A stretch of 64,000 bases of DNA from Deltaproteobacteria bacterium. GTDB lineage: Bacteria > Desulfobacterota > Binatia > HRBIN30 > CADEER01. Of the stretch, positions 25,087-34,987 are shown in pieces. The stretch covers positions 37,310 to 101,309 of the forward strand of contig JAJCZJ010000119.1 of the NCBI GenBank assembly GCA_029262455.1. The letters are read 5' to 3'. The translations under genes were made by a program, and so were the position numbers. A model generated the notes under the pieces. The model did no database searches. It saw only the letters and a program-made list of their open reading frames with translations, and was not told the origin of the DNA. Numbering within the stretch: position 1 is the stretch's first letter; each line of letters starts with the position of its first letter.

Positions 25087-26190
25087 CTAATCAAACATCT
25101 CCTTCACCATGTCGAAGAAACCCTTGGATTGTGGGTTGACGTCCTCACCAGCGAGATCCGCGAACTCCTGAAGAAGCGCCTTCTGGCGCTTGGTGAGCTT
25201 CGTCGGCGTTTCGACCACGACACGCACGAGGGTATCGCCGTGACCGTAACCACGCAGATCGGGCGCACCCTTGCCCTTAACGCGAAACACCTTGCCAGAC
25301 TGAGTGCCTGCCGGCACCTTCATCTTGACCACACCGTGCGGCGTCGGCACTTCGAGCTCGGCCCCAAGAGCCGCGAGTGTCATACCGACCGGCACCTCGC
25401 ACAGCACATCGGCGCCGTCGCGGCGAAAGAATGCATGCTCCCGAACGTGCAACACCACGTACAAATCACCCGCTGGCCCGCCTCGCTGGCCCGCCTCACC
25501 TTCTCCGCGTAGCTTGAGCCTCGAACCGTGATCCACACCCGCGGGAATCTTCACGCTCAGCGAATGTTGGTTTCGAATCGCACCAGCACCACCGCACTCG
25601 GGGCAAGGGTCGCGAATAACGGTTCCAGCCCCCTGGCACTCACCGCAGGTCTTGGCAACGCTGAACAAGCCTTGCTGGTAACGCATCTGGCCCGCGCCAG
25701 CGCACGCCAGACATGTCTGCCGCTCCGTACCTTTACGGGCTCCTTGTCCCCCACATGGCTCACACTCAGATAAGCGGGGCACGCGGATCGTTTTCTCCAC
25801 GCCGAAAATTGCCTCTTCGAAATCGATCTCGAGGTCATAGCGGAGATCTTCGCCCCGGCTAGCGCGATTGCGGCCACGCCCACGGCCGCCGAAAAAATCG
25901 CCGAAGATATCGCCGAAGAGGTCTTCGAATCCAGCCGCGTTGAAGTCGAAGCCACCCCCCTGCTCGAAGGCCGCGTGTCCAAATCGGTCGTACTGAGCAC
26001 GCCGCTCAGTATCACTCAGAATCTGGTAAGCCTCCGACGCTTCTTTGAAACGCTCCTCCGCCGCGGCGTCTCCCGGGTTGCGGTCCGGATGAAACTTCAT
26101 CGCGACTTTACGGTAGGCCTTCTTGATTTCTTCCGCACCCGAATCCCGACCGACGCCGAGAACTTCGTAGTAATCGTTCTTAGATGCCAC
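25087..26190 (-). CDS. dnaJ: chaperone protein DnaJ
   Basis: A 367-residue type I DnaJ. The J-domain (1-70) has YRKVAMKFHPDRNPGD with the HPD loop; a G/F-rich segment follows (GGGFDFNAAGFEDLFGDIFGD in two parts around 77-105). Four CxxCxGxG-type zinc motifs are seen (CEPCGGQG, CLACAGAG, CGECQGAG, CPECGGAG) and the C-terminal substrate-binding domains end with KGFFDMVKEMFD. It stimulates DnaK ATPase and delivers unfolded substrates. The gene is 118 bases downstream of dnaK, with a terminator-like hairpin between them. Confidence 0.95.
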   Translation of the reverse strand: MASKNDYYEVLGVGRDSGAEEIKKAYRKVAMKFHPDRNPGDAAAEERFKEASEAYQILSDTERRAQYDRFGHAAFEQGGGFDFNAAGFEDLFGDIFGDFFGGRGRGRNRASRGEDLRYDLEIDFEEAIFGVEKTIRVPRLSECEPCGGQGARKGTERQTCLACAGAGQMRYQQGLFSVAKTCGECQGAGTVIRDPCPECGGAGAIRNQHSLSVKIPAGVDHGSRLKLRGEGEAGQRGGPAGDLYVVLHVREHAFFRRDGADVLCEVPVGMTLAALGAELEVPTPHGVVKMKVPAGTQSGKVFRVKGKGAPDLRGYGHGDTLVRVVVETPTKLTKRQKALLQEFADLAGEDVNPQSKGFFDMVKEMFD

Positions 26191-26219
26191 CAGGTCTCCC
26201 GTCCGGCCGTACGTAAACG

Positions 26220-26248
26220 AAAGCCCTCATCCGATCGATGAGGGCTTT
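26220..26248 (-). terminator. hairpin terminator or attenuator between dnaK and dnaJ
   Basis: AAAGCCCTCAT and ATGAGGGCTTT form an 11-base perfect stem with a 7-base loop (CCGATCG), followed on the minus strand by TTTCGTTT. It lies 61 bases after the dnaK stop and 30 bases before the dnaJ start, so it probably ends part of the grpE-dnaK transcripts and lowers dnaJ expression. Confidence 0.65.
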
Positions 26249-26308
26249 CCCAAGGTAAATGTTCCAACTGGGCATAGCGGTTTGAAGAAGCAGCGACTCA
26301 AGCGTGGT

Positions 26309-28225
26309 TCAGTCCTTCACTTCCTCAAAATCCGCATCCACAACATCCTCGTCAGCCTTCGCTTGCTCGGCCGACGCACCAGGGTCACCCGCACCACCAC
26401 TTCCGTCCGAACCATCCGCCGCGGCCTTGGCGTACATCTTCTCAGCCAACGTGTGCTGAACCTTTGTCAGATTCTCAAATGCCGATTTCAGTGCTTCGGC
26501 ATCCTCACCTTCGAGCGCAGTCTTGGCCGCCGCCACGGCTTCGTCGATCGCCGACTTGTCCTCTGCGGCAAGGTCGGCGCCATGCTCCGCTAGGTTCTTT
26601 TCGGTCTGATGAACCAGCGTGTCGAGTTGGTTGCGTGCTTCGACGCCCTCGCGCCGCGCCTTGTCTTCTTCGGCGTGGTCTTCCGCATCCTTCACCATCT
26701 GCTTGATCTCTTCTTCACTCAGCCCGCTGGATGCCGTGATCCGGATCGATTGTTCTTTGCCGGTTCCTTTGTCCTTGGCACTTACGTGAACGATACCGTT
26801 GGCGTCGATATCGAAGGTCACCTCTACCTGAGGCACCCCGCGCGGGGCCGGCGGAATGCCCTCGAGATTGAACTGGCCAAGCAGCTTGTTGCCGCTCGCC
26901 ATCTCACGCTCGCCTTGGTAGACGCTGATCGTGACCGCAGTCTGATTATCGGCGGCCGTCGAGAAGATCTGACTCTTCTTGCTCGGAATCGTCGTGTTCT
27001 TTTCGATCAGCTTTGTGAAGACACCGCCCTGGGTCTCAATGCCTAGGGACAGAGGCGTCACATCGAGGAGCAAGACGTCTTTGACGTCGCCTTTGAGCAC
27101 GCCTCCCTGAATCGCCGCACCGATGGCAACCACTTCGTCGGGGTTCACCCCCTTGCTGGGGTCTTTGCCAAAGATCTTCTTAACATGCTCTTGGACCGCC
27201 GGCATGCGGGTCATCCCGCCAACCAGAATGACTTCGTCGATGTCGCTCGGCGACAATCCGGCATCGTGAAGGGCCGCTTTGCAAGGCGCGTCCAGTCGAT
27301 CCAGTAAATCCGAACAAAGCGCTTCCAATTTGGCACGTGTGAGCTTCATCGTGAGATGCTTCGGCCCACTCTGGTCGGCCGTGATAAACGGCAGATTGAT
27401 GTCGGTCTCGGCCACGGTGGACAGCTCGCACTTCGCCTTTTCGCCCGCTTCCTTCAGTCGTTGCAACGCCATCCGGTCGCCGCGCAAATCGATTCCTTGA
27501 TCCTTGTGGAATTCATCGGCCAGGTAATCGATAACGACCTGATCGAAGTCTTCACCACCGAGGTAGGTATCTCCGTTGGTAGCCTTCACTTCGAAGACGC
27601 CATCTCCCAATTCGAGAACGGATACATCAAAGGTACCCCCTCCGAGATCGAAGACAGCGATCTTCTCGTCCTTCTTCTTATCCAGGCCATAGGCCAAGGA
27701 CGCAGCGGTTGGCTCGTTGATGATCCGCAAGACATCGAGCCCGGCAATCCGGCCAGCGTCTTTCGTGGCCTGTCTCTGGCTATCGTTGAAGTAGGCCGGA
27801 ACAGTGATCACGGCCTCGGTCACCGGCTCACCGAGGTAGTCCTCTGCGGTTTGCTTCATCTTCTGCAATGTGAACGCAGAGATCTCCTGAGCGCTGTACT
27901 TCTTGTCGCGCGCCTCGACCCAGGCATCGCCATTCTCCGCTTTGACGATTTTAAAGGGCGAGAGTTTCTCCGCTTTGCGCACTTCGTCGTCGTCAAAGCG
28001 CCGACCAATCAGCCGCTTCACCGCATAAATGGTGTTCTCGGGATTTGTGACCGCCTGGCGACGTGCGATCTGCCCGACCAGCCGCTCGCCGCTATCGGAG
28101 AATGCGACGACGGACGGAGTCGTCCGACTGCCTTCAGAATTCGCAATGACCTGCGGCTCGCCTCCTTCCATGACGGCGACGCAGGAATTCGTTGTTCCCA
28201 AGTCAATTCCAATTACCTTACCCAT
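26309..28225 (-). CDS. dnaK: chaperone protein DnaK (Hsp70)
   Basis: A 638-residue Hsp70, full length. [17 protein letters not shown] at the N-terminus is the first ATP-binding signature; [16 protein letters not shown] phosphate loop appears as [17 protein letters not shown], and [17 protein letters not shown] is the third signature. The substrate-binding domain is followed by a lid and a disordered tail with acidic end [11 protein letters not shown], typical of bacterial DnaK. It works with the flanking GrpE and DnaJ in protein folding and heat-shock protection. grpE lies 43 bases upstream. Confidence 0.97.
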   Translation of the reverse strand: MGKVIGIDLGTTNSCVAVMEGGEPQVIANSEGSRTTPSVVAFSDSGERLVGQIARRQAVTNPENTIYAVKRLIGRRFDDDEVRKAEKLSPFKIVKAENGDAWVEARDKKYSAQEISAFTLQKMKQTAEDYLGEPVTEAVITVPAYFNDSQRQATKDAGRIAGLDVLRIINEPTAASLAYGLDKKKDEKIAVFDLGGGTFDVSVLELGDGVFEVKATNGDTYLGGEDFDQVVIDYLADEFHKDQGIDLRGDRMALQRLKEAGEKAKCELSTVAETDINLPFITADQSGPKHLTMKLTRAKLEALCSDLLDRLDAPCKAALHDAGLSPSDIDEVILVGGMTRMPAVQEHVKKIFGKDPSKGVNPDEVVAIGAAIQGGVLKGDVKDVLLLDVTPLSLGIETQGGVFTKLIEKNTTIPSKKSQIFSTAADNQTAVTISVYQGEREMASGNKLLGQFNLEGIPPAPRGVPQVEVTFDIDANGIVHVSAKDKGTGKEQSIRITASSGLSEEEIKQMVKDAEDHAEEDKARREGVEARNQLDTLVHQTEKNLAEHGADLAAEDKSAIDEAVAAAKTALEGEDAEALKSAFENLTKVQHTLAEKMYAKAAADGSDGSGGAGDPGASAEQAKADEDVVDADFEEVKD

Positions 28226-28268
28226 GGTCTGTCTCCTTATAAAGAACGCGGACGCTTAGCGTCCGTCG

Positions 28269-28883
28269 CTATCCTTCTTCTTGATCCGTTGCTGGTCCGG
28301 CCGACACACTGACCTGCGCAGCGCGCAGCAAGCGATCGTGCAGCCGATAGCCGGCCATGAATTGCTGAACGATTCGATTCGGCTCGACCGATTCGTCGGC
28401 AACTTGCGCCAACGCCTCGTGCACGGCCGGGTCAAAGACCTCGCCCCCAGCATCTATCCGGGAGGCCCCGTGCCGCTGGAGCGCCTCGAGCGCCCCCTTC
28501 CAGACCAAGGAAAGCCCTTCCACAACCGACTCCTGCTCGCCGCTATCACGAGCGTGGTCGATGGCGCGTTCCAAGTTGTCGATCACCGGTAGAAGGTCAC
28601 GCAGGAGCGGTTCCACGGCGTACCGCCGTTCGTCAACACGCTCGCGTTGGGTCCGCTTCTTGAAATTCTCGAGGTCCGCCCGCTCGCGGAGGTATCGGTC
28701 GTGGCTCTCCTCGGCAGCCTTCAGCGCCTCCGCCAACTGGCTGCGAAGGAGCTCGGTCTCTTCTTCCAAGTCCACCGAGTCAGCGACCGGATCGACCGGC
28801 GCGGACTCCATCGGAGAATCCTCGATCGCGTCTCCTGTCTCATTATCAAACATTGTTTCTTTTTGGTCCTGAGGCTTCATCAT
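28269..28883 (-). CDS. grpE: nucleotide exchange factor GrpE
   Basis: A 204-residue protein from ATG 28883 (the next codon is also ATG). An acidic N-terminus is followed by the long dimerisation coiled coil (about 40-95; ESHDRYLRERADLENFKKR) and the beta-sheet head (HGASRIDAGGEVFDPAVHEAL). It releases ADP from DnaK. The frame continues upstream to 29033 but overlaps recO and its promoter region, so that extension is rejected. No CIRCE element was seen upstream; a vegetative-type promoter lies 59-87 bases before the start. Confidence 0.93.
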   Translation of the reverse strand: MMKPQDQKETMFDNETGDAIEDSPMESAPVDPVADSVDLEEETELLRSQLAEALKAAEESHDRYLRERADLENFKKRTQRERVDERRYAVEPLLRDLLPVIDNLERAIDHARDSGEQESVVEGLSLVWKGALEALQRHGASRIDAGGEVFDPAVHEALAQVADESVEPNRIVQQFMAGYRLHDRLLRAAQVSVSAGPATDQEEG

Positions 28884-28941
28884 CACCTGACAATTCGGTA
28901 AGTTGAGCGGGTTCTTTGGGCAACCCGGCGGGGCGAACGGC

Positions 28942-28970
28942 AAGCTAAGTACGGGTCGTCGAGTTGTCAA
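28942..28970 (-). promoter_or_regulatory. sigma-70-type promoter for grpE-dnaK-dnaJ
   Basis: TTGACA (28970-28965, minus strand), a 17-base spacer and TAGCTT (28947-28942) fit a vegetative promoter. The predicted start is near 28935, about 50 bases before the grpE ATG. Its -35 box overlaps the ribosome binding region of the divergent recO gene. Confidence 0.6.
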
Positions 28971-28984
28971 GGAAGGTATGCCAG

Positions 28985-29743
28985 ATGCCCACATCCCACA
29001 GTAGTGAAGCCGTCGTCCTGCGTTGGCGATCATACGGCGAAAGCGACAAGATCGTCACTTTCCTGACCCGAGACTTCGGCAAAATCACTGGAATCGGAAA
29101 GGGAGCCAAGAATTCGCGAAGGCGATTTCCCAACTCCCTCGAGTCCATGGCACGCGTCCGCGTGCATTTTCGGCAAAAAGCCGAGGCCAGTCTGGCCTTC
29201 CTCGAGAGTTGCGAGTTGCTGAGCGCAAGCACCACCCCGATGGACCCAGAGCGACTGGCGTACGGCGCCTACCTCACCGAGCTGGCAGAGCAATTCACCG
29301 TCGAATGGAGTCCCGCTGAAGAAACATTCTCGCTCCTCGACGAAGCCCTACAAGTGTTGGAGCGCTCCCCGGCCACCGCGTCATTTCTGCGGGCCTACGA
29401 GCTCAAGCTGTTGCAATACGCAGGGTTCGGATCGCCACTCGAACGCTGCGTCCAATGTGGCAACGATCTCAATGAAAACGAAATCTGCTACTTCGGCACG
29501 ATGACCGCTACTTTCCAGTGTCAGCAGTGTGGAGTTGGGAACGACACCCATACACCCATCGCCGCCACCCTACTGGCCATGCTGCGCGGCCTGCGCCTGA
29601 TGCCACTCACTCAATGCCAGGAACAACCGCTTACCAACGTGCGAGACGAGGCTGCTCGCCTTACGGGCCAAATGCTTTCGCTGCACCTCATTCGTCCACT
29701 ACGGTCGTTGCGCACGATCGATCAACTAACGAGATCCCAATAA
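28985..29743 (+). CDS. recO: DNA repair protein RecO
   Basis: A 252-residue protein from ATG 28985, eight bases after AAGGAAGG; a TTG at 28964 in frame is less likely. The N-terminal OB-fold has EAVVLRWRSYGESDKIVTFLT, then GIGKGAKNSRRRFPN-type basic residues. The C-terminal part has FLRAYELKLLQYAGF and a four-Cys zinc site (CVQCGN ... CQQC). RecO loads RecA onto SSB-coated DNA in the RecFOR pathway. It is followed by glycyl-tRNA synthetase and ppdK, an order I recall from Geobacter-like genomes. Confidence 0.9.
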   Translation: MPTSHSSEAVVLRWRSYGESDKIVTFLTRDFGKITGIGKGAKNSRRRFPNSLESMARVRVHFRQKAEASLAFLESCELLSASTTPMDPERLAYGAYLTELAEQFTVEWSPAEETFSLLDEALQVLERSPATASFLRAYELKLLQYAGFGSPLERCVQCGNDLNENEICYFGTMTATFQCQQCGVGNDTHTPIAATLLAMLRGLRLMPLTQCQEQPLTNVRDEAARLTGQMLSLHLIRPLRSLRTIDQLTRSQ

Positions 29744-29883
29744 CCGTGGTCGACATCGCCAAATTCCCCACTGATTGCCGGTCAATCGGGCGCATGGTAA
29801 GCCCTGCGGTTCCTCTCCACGACATCCAACCGCCTGAGTAACCAGCCAGTTTGGCTCAGCCTCTGGGCAAGAACGAAGGTTCC

Positions 29884-31224
29884 ATGACCGATGTAACAAT
29901 GGACAAGATCGTTAATGTCTCCAAGCGGCGGGGGTTCGCCTTTCAGTCCAGCGAAATTTACGGCGGCCTATCGAGTTGTTGGGATTACGGTCCACTTGGG
30001 ATCGCTTTGAAGCGCAACGTAAAAGACGCCTGGTGGCGGGCTATGGTCGAAACGCGCAGCGACATCGAGGGTATCGACTGCTCAATCCTGATGCATCCGC
30101 GCGTTTGGGAAGCGTCGGGACATCTCGAGGGCTTCACCGACCCGATGGTGGACTGTCGCACATGCAAAGCGCGTTACCGCGCCGATCACCTCGACGAAGC
30201 ACAGTGCGCGAAAAAGCCGAGCAAGAAGGCCGGTCAACACAGCGAATGCGACCTCACCGAGGCGCGGAACTTCAATTTGATGTTCAAGACCTTCATGGGT
30301 CCAGTCGAAGACACCGCCAGCACGGTGTACATGCGACCCGAGACGGCCCAGGGAATCTTCGTCAACTTTCAGAACATCCTGACAACCGCGCGCCAGAAGA
30401 TCCCGTTCGGTATCGCCCAGATCGGCAAGTCGTTCCGCAATGAGATCACTCCTGGGAACTTCCTGTTTCGGACACGCGAGTTCGAACAGATGGAGATGGA
30501 GTTCTTCGTCAAACCGGGTGATGACGAACAGTGGTACAACTACTGGTCCAGCGCACGACTCGAGTGGTATAAACGCTTCGGCATCCGCGAGGAGAACCTG
30601 CGCATGCGCGAGCACGAGCCCGACGAGCTCGCTCACTACGCAAAGGCGTGCGTCGACGTCGAGTACAAGTTCCCGATCGGCTGGTCTGAACTCGAAGGCA
30701 TCGCCAACCGCACCGACTTCGATCTGCGCCAACACGCGGAGCACAGCGGCAAAGACCTGCGCTTCTTCGATGAAGCAGCAAAGGAACGATACTTCCCCTA
30801 CGTCATCGAACCCGCGGCGGGTGCAGACCGCGCGACTCTTGCCTTCCTGGTCGACGCCTACGACGAAGATCAAGTCGACGGCGAAGAACGTTCGGTCCTT
30901 CGATTTCACCCGACGCTCGCGCCGATCAAGGTCGCAGTGTTTCCGTTGATGCGAAAAGAAGGACAACCGGAGCGCGCAGAGAAACTCGCCGCCGATCTGC
31001 GCGATCATTTTACCGTTCAATACGATCAAGCGGGCTCCATCGGCCGACGCTACCGACGCCAAGACGAGATCGGAACACCGTTTGCCGTCACAGTCGATCA
31101 TCAAACCGCGGAAGACGACACCGTCACCCTGCGCGACCGCGACACCATGAAGCAAGAGCGCGTCACTCTCGGCGCGTTGATCCCGGAATTGCACGCAAGG
31201 CTGGCCAAGCCCTGGAAGCGGTAA
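29884..31224 (+). CDS. glyQS: glycyl-tRNA synthetase, single-chain (alpha2) type
   Basis: A 446-residue class II synthetase from ATG 29884, preceded by GAAGG; a TTG at 29851 adds 11 residues. [25 protein letters not shown] (in two blocks, about 15-39) is the GlyRS N-terminal signature; motif 2 is seen as [10 protein letters not shown] and [12 protein letters not shown], and the C-terminal anticodon-binding domain begins near [12 protein letters not shown] Cys pair near CRTCKARY suggests a zinc-binding insert. It charges tRNA-Gly. This is the homodimeric form, not the glyQ/glyS pair of most Proteobacteria. Confidence 0.93.
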   Translation: MTDVTMDKIVNVSKRRGFAFQSSEIYGGLSSCWDYGPLGIALKRNVKDAWWRAMVETRSDIEGIDCSILMHPRVWEASGHLEGFTDPMVDCRTCKARYRADHLDEAQCAKKPSKKAGQHSECDLTEARNFNLMFKTFMGPVEDTASTVYMRPETAQGIFVNFQNILTTARQKIPFGIAQIGKSFRNEITPGNFLFRTREFEQMEMEFFVKPGDDEQWYNYWSSARLEWYKRFGIREENLRMREHEPDELAHYAKACVDVEYKFPIGWSELEGIANRTDFDLRQHAEHSGKDLRFFDEAAKERYFPYVIEPAAGADRATLAFLVDAYDEDQVDGEERSVLRFHPTLAPIKVAVFPLMRKEGQPERAEKLAADLRDHFTVQYDQAGSIGRRYRRQDEIGTPFAVTVDHQTAEDDTVTLRDRDTMKQERVTLGALIPELHARLAKPWKR

Positions 31225-31230
31225 GTTGCT

Positions 31231-34008
31231 ATGGGCGGACGTCAGGCGCAAAGGAAAGTACTTGCAAGGAAGAAGAACGCAACGAAGCGCTCTGGGGCAA
31301 GCAAGTACGTGTACTTCTTTGGCGACGGCCGCGCCGAAGGTCGGGCGTCCAAAAGGAATCTTCTGGGCGGCAAAGGGGCCAACTTAGCAGAGATGGCGGG
31401 GCTTGGTCTGCCCGTACCCCCCGGCTTTACAATCACCACCGAGGTCTGCACTCACTACCGTAGCAACGGCAAGCGCTACCCTGTCGGCCTGCGCGACCAG
31501 GTTGCAAACAACCTCCGGCGCATGGAGTCGTCGCTGGGACGTCAATTCGGCGATCCCGAAAGCCCTCTCCTCGTATCGGTGCGCTCCGGAGCACGAGCGT
31601 CGATGCCTGGAATGATGGACACGGTCCTCAACCTCGGGCTGAACGCCTCGACGGTCGATGGATTGATACGAGAGTCGGGCAATCCCCGCTTCGGTTACGA
31701 CTGCTACCGCCGCTTCGTGCAAATGTTCGGAGATGTGGTCCTCGGCCTCAAGCCCGTGTCGAAACAGGAAGTCGATCCCTTCGAAGAGATCATCGCAGAG
31801 AAGAAGAAGGCGCGAGGGGTTGAGCAAGACACAGAGCTCAGCGCCGAGGATCTGCGCGACCTCGCCGAAGAGTTCAAGGCAGCGATCCAAGGTCGGCTCG
31901 GCATCAAGTTCCCCGACGACCCGCATGAGCAACTATGGGCGGCGATTGGCGCCGTGTTTGGATCCTGGGACAATCAGCGCGCAATCACCTACCGCAAGCT
32001 CAATCGCATTCCCGCCGAATGGGGCACCGCCGTGAACGTGCAGGCCATGGTGTTTGGCAACCTCGGCGACGACTGCGCCACAGGAGTCGCCTTCACGCGC
32101 AGCCCAGCCACCGGCGACAAGGGATTGTATGGGGAGTTTCTAGCCAACGCCCAAGGGGAAGATGTCGTCGCAGGCATTCGCACTCCTCAACAGATCACAC
32201 GCGCCGCCTCGGTCGAGCGTGCGCGCTCGAGCGACACGTCGCAATCAGCAAGGCCCCCGTCGCTCGAAGAGACGATGCCCGCCTGTTGCCGCGAGCTAAA
32301 GAAAATCTCGCGTCGCCTCGAGAACCATTACCGCGACATGCAGGACCTCGAGTTCACGATCGAGCGCGGACGTCTGTGGATGCTGCAAACGCGGGCCGGC
32401 AAACGCACCGCTGCCGCCGCCGTCAAGATCGCCGTTGATATGGCACGCGAGAAGCTAATCGACCGGGACACCGCCGTGCTTCGAGTCGAACCAGCACAGC
32501 TCGATCAACTCCTGCACCCGCAGATTGACGCTTCGGAACGACCGGAGGCCATCGCCAAAGGCCTACCGGCATCGCCGGGCGCCGTTGCCGGCGAGGTCGT
32601 ATTCTCAGCCGACGACGCCGTGACCGCCGCCGAATCCGGCAAGAAGGTCATTCTCGTGCGAATCGAGACGTCGCCAGAAGACATCCACGGCATGAACAGC
32701 GCAGAGGGAATTCTTACCGCAAGAGGCGGCATGACATCCCACGCTGCGGTCGTCGCACGCGGCATGGGCAAGTGCTGCGTGAGTGGCTGCGGTGATCTTC
32801 AGATCGACTACGCAAACCAGTCCATGCGGATCGGTAGTATCGTGTTCGAGCGCGGGGACAGGCTGACTCTCGACGGCTCCAACGGCGAAGTATACGCCGG
32901 CACGGTCGCGACGCGCCGACCGGAGCTCGCCGGCGACTTCGGAACATTCATGAAATGGGCGGACCGGGTTCGCTCCTTGAAGGTCCGCGCCAACGCCGAC
33001 TCTCCGGCGGATGCCTCGATCGCTCGGAGATTCGGAGCCGAAGGGATCGGTTTGTGCCGCACCGAGCACATGTTCTTCGAAGGAGATCGCATCGACGCCG
33101 TCCGCGAAATGATCCTCGCAACGGACAGCGCCGGGAGACAAAGTGCACTCGACAAGCTGCTGCCGATGCAGAAGGAGGACTTCCTCGGCATCCTCACCGA
33201 GATGTCTGGATTGCCCGTCACCATCCGACTCCTCGACCCACCATTGCACGAGTTTCTACCGCAAACCGAAAAGGAGATCGGCGAGCTAGCTACAAAGCTC
33301 AACGTCGACGCGCAACATCTGCGCGAGACTCGCGACTCACTGGCCGAAGTCAATCCAATGCTCGGTCATCGCGGCTGCCGCCTGGGGATCAGCCACCCCG
33401 AGATCTACGAGATGCAGGTACGTGCGATCGGCGAGGCGGCCTGCGAGCTGCGGCAAAAGAACATCCGCGTTCAACCCGAAATCATGATCCCGTTGGTCGG
33501 GCACGTCCGAGAGTTGAGCATCCTGCGCGCCGAATCCGCAGAGACCTTGGCGGCGGTCGCGAAGCGGTACGGAGTCCGACTTAAGATCCCGATCGGAACG
33601 ATGATCGAGCTACCCCGTGCGGCCCTCACCGCGGGCGAGATCGCGACGGAGGCTGAATTCTTCTCGTTCGGCACCAACGACCTTACGCAGACGACCTTTG
33701 GGCTGAGCCGCGACGACTCAGCACGTTTCCTCACCGACTATATTCGTCGAGGTGTGTTTCCCGTGAACCCCTTCGTATCCCTCGACCGACGTGGGGTCGG
33801 CGAGCTCGTCTCCCTCGCCGCCAGGCGCGGCCGCAAAACTCGTCCCGACATCAAGCTCGGCATCTGCGGCGAGCACGGCGGCGACCCTGACTCCGTCATG
33901 TTCTGCCACCACATCGGGCTCGACTACGTTTCGTGCTCGCCTTACCGAGTACCGATCGCCAGGCTCGCCGCAGCGCACGCCGCGCTGGGCGTGCGACCAG
34001 AAGACTAG
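31231..34008 (+). CDS. ppdK: pyruvate, phosphate dikinase
   Basis: A 925-residue protein, about 50 residues longer than many bacterial PPDKs because of a basic N-terminal extension (about 1-24) and a Ser/Arg-rich insert near 329-340. The ATP-grasp domain starts [10 protein letters not shown] and [20 protein letters not shown]; the phosphohistidine domain has [16 protein letters not shown] with the catalytic His; the C-terminal PEP-binding barrel has [15 protein letters not shown] and ICGEHGGDP with the catalytic Cys. It interconverts pyruvate, ATP and Pi with PEP, AMP and PPi. It starts six bases after the glycyl-tRNA synthetase stop. Confidence 0.95.
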   Translation: MGGRQAQRKVLARKKNATKRSGASKYVYFFGDGRAEGRASKRNLLGGKGANLAEMAGLGLPVPPGFTITTEVCTHYRSNGKRYPVGLRDQVANNLRRMESSLGRQFGDPESPLLVSVRSGARASMPGMMDTVLNLGLNASTVDGLIRESGNPRFGYDCYRRFVQMFGDVVLGLKPVSKQEVDPFEEIIAEKKKARGVEQDTELSAEDLRDLAEEFKAAIQGRLGIKFPDDPHEQLWAAIGAVFGSWDNQRAITYRKLNRIPAEWGTAVNVQAMVFGNLGDDCATGVAFTRSPATGDKGLYGEFLANAQGEDVVAGIRTPQQITRAASVERARSSDTSQSARPPSLEETMPACCRELKKISRRLENHYRDMQDLEFTIERGRLWMLQTRAGKRTAAAAVKIAVDMAREKLIDRDTAVLRVEPAQLDQLLHPQIDASERPEAIAKGLPASPGAVAGEVVFSADDAVTAAESGKKVILVRIETSPEDIHGMNSAEGILTARGGMTSHAAVVARGMGKCCVSGCGDLQIDYANQSMRIGSIVFERGDRLTLDGSNGEVYAGTVATRRPELAGDFGTFMKWADRVRSLKVRANADSPADASIARRFGAEGIGLCRTEHMFFEGDRIDAVREMILATDSAGRQSALDKLLPMQKEDFLGILTEMSGLPVTIRLLDPPLHEFLPQTEKEIGELATKLNVDAQHLRETRDSLAEVNPMLGHRGCRLGISHPEIYEMQVRAIGEAACELRQKNIRVQPEIMIPLVGHVRELSILRAESAETLAAVAKRYGVRLKIPIGTMIELPRAALTAGEIATEAEFFSFGTNDLTQTTFGLSRDDSARFLTDYIRRGVFPVNPFVSLDRRGVGELVSLAARRGRKTRPDIKLGICGEHGGDPDSVMFCHHIGLDYVSCSPYRVPIARLAAAHAALGVRPED

Positions 34009-34084
34009 AGAACTAGATGACCTGGCAGCCGAGCGTACGACAGGGGTGGCCGACCGGCTCCCGGTCGATCGCGAAATAACAGCC

Positions 34085-34945
34085 ATGACGGTTCATTCGC
34101 CCATCAGAGCAACAACCCGGATCGCGGGCATCTTCGGCGACCCAGTCGAGCACAGTCGCTCGCCGCAGATGCACAACGCCGCCTTCGCCGCGTTGAAGCT
34201 CAACTGTCGCTACGTCGCATTCCGCGTTCGCCCCGAGGAGCTGCGGCGTGCAACGCAATCCATCCGGTCGTTGCAACTCATCGGGGTGAACGTAACAGTC
34301 CCGCACAAAGAGAAGATCCTCCCGCATCTCGACGAATGCACACCTCTCGCGAGCACATTGGGCGCGGTGAACACCGTCATCAATCGCGACGGCACTCTCA
34401 TCGGCGACAACACCGATGTTGCAGGTTTCGTAGGCTCACTGCGTGGCAAACGGCTTCGCGGCCATCGAGCAATCGTCATCGGAGCCGGCGGCGCGGCGCG
34501 AGCCGTGCTCTACGGCCTGCGAGAACTCGGGATCGAACACGTGGCGCTCGCCAACCGCACCCCGGCGCGCAGCCGAGCCCTGCTAAAGAAGCTGGGCGCC
34601 AGCGCACCGAGAACGGGGGTCGTCGGGCTCGACGCCCTAGCCGACGCCAGGACCTTCGAACGCGTTCGGCTCGTCGTCAACGCAACATCGCTCGGTTGGC
34701 ACGGCGAAAGCTTCCCGAGCATCGCAGCCAAGGCAAGCAGTACACGCTGCATGTTCTACGACATGTCATATGGTCACCAGACAAATTTTTTGGACGTCGC
34801 ACGTGCAGCAAAACGTTCGAGCATGGATGGAGCGGAGATGCTCATTCTGCAGGGAGCCATGTCCTTCAAGCTATGGACAGGTCGACGGGCTCCTGTTGCA
34901 GCAATGCGCACCGCATTCAACAAGAAATATCGAATTGACAGCTAG
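34085..34945 (+). CDS. aroE: shikimate dehydrogenase
   Basis: A 286-residue protein from ATG 34085; the open frame upstream lies inside ppdK in another phase. GIFGDPVEHSRSPQMHNAAF is the shikimate-binding N-terminus, NVTVPHKEKIL holds the catalytic Lys, GDNTDVAGF the Asp partner, and VIGAGGAARAVLYGL the NADP Rossmann motif, followed by ANRTPARSRAL. It reduces 3-dehydroshikimate to shikimate in aromatic amino acid synthesis. A pilB promoter overlaps its stop codon. Confidence 0.93.
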   Translation: MTVHSPIRATTRIAGIFGDPVEHSRSPQMHNAAFAALKLNCRYVAFRVRPEELRRATQSIRSLQLIGVNVTVPHKEKILPHLDECTPLASTLGAVNTVINRDGTLIGDNTDVAGFVGSLRGKRLRGHRAIVIGAGGAARAVLYGLRELGIEHVALANRTPARSRALLKKLGASAPRTGVVGLDALADARTFERVRLVVNATSLGWHGESFPSIAAKASSTRCMFYDMSYGHQTNFLDVARAAKRSSMDGAEMLILQGAMSFKLWTGRRAPVAAMRTAFNKKYRIDS

Positions 34946-34962
34946 TCGCGCCGTGGTAGCCT
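34935..34962 (+). promoter_or_regulatory. sigma-70-type promoter for pilB
   Basis: TTGACA (34935-34940), a 16-base spacer and TAGCCT (34957-34962) give a predicted start near 34969, 19 bases before the pilB ATG. The -35 box lies in the last codons of aroE. Confidence 0.5.
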
Positions 34963-34987
34963 CCCGTGTCAACGAGTAAGCAAACTT

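Noticed and set aside
27356..28312. 318-residue plus-strand open frame
   Set aside because: It is a shadow of dnaK and contains no independent domain signature.
28884..28984. CIRCE element (HrcA operator) upstream of grpE
   Set aside because: No TTAGCACTC-N9-GAGTGCTAA inverted repeat was found in the intergenic region.
30082..31251. 389-residue minus-strand open frame
   Set aside because: It is a shadow of the glycyl-tRNA synthetase gene.
34690..34710. sigma-54-like TTGGCACGG inside aroE
   Set aside because: The -12 element is missing (AAGC at the required spacing) and the site is inside a coding region without a following start.
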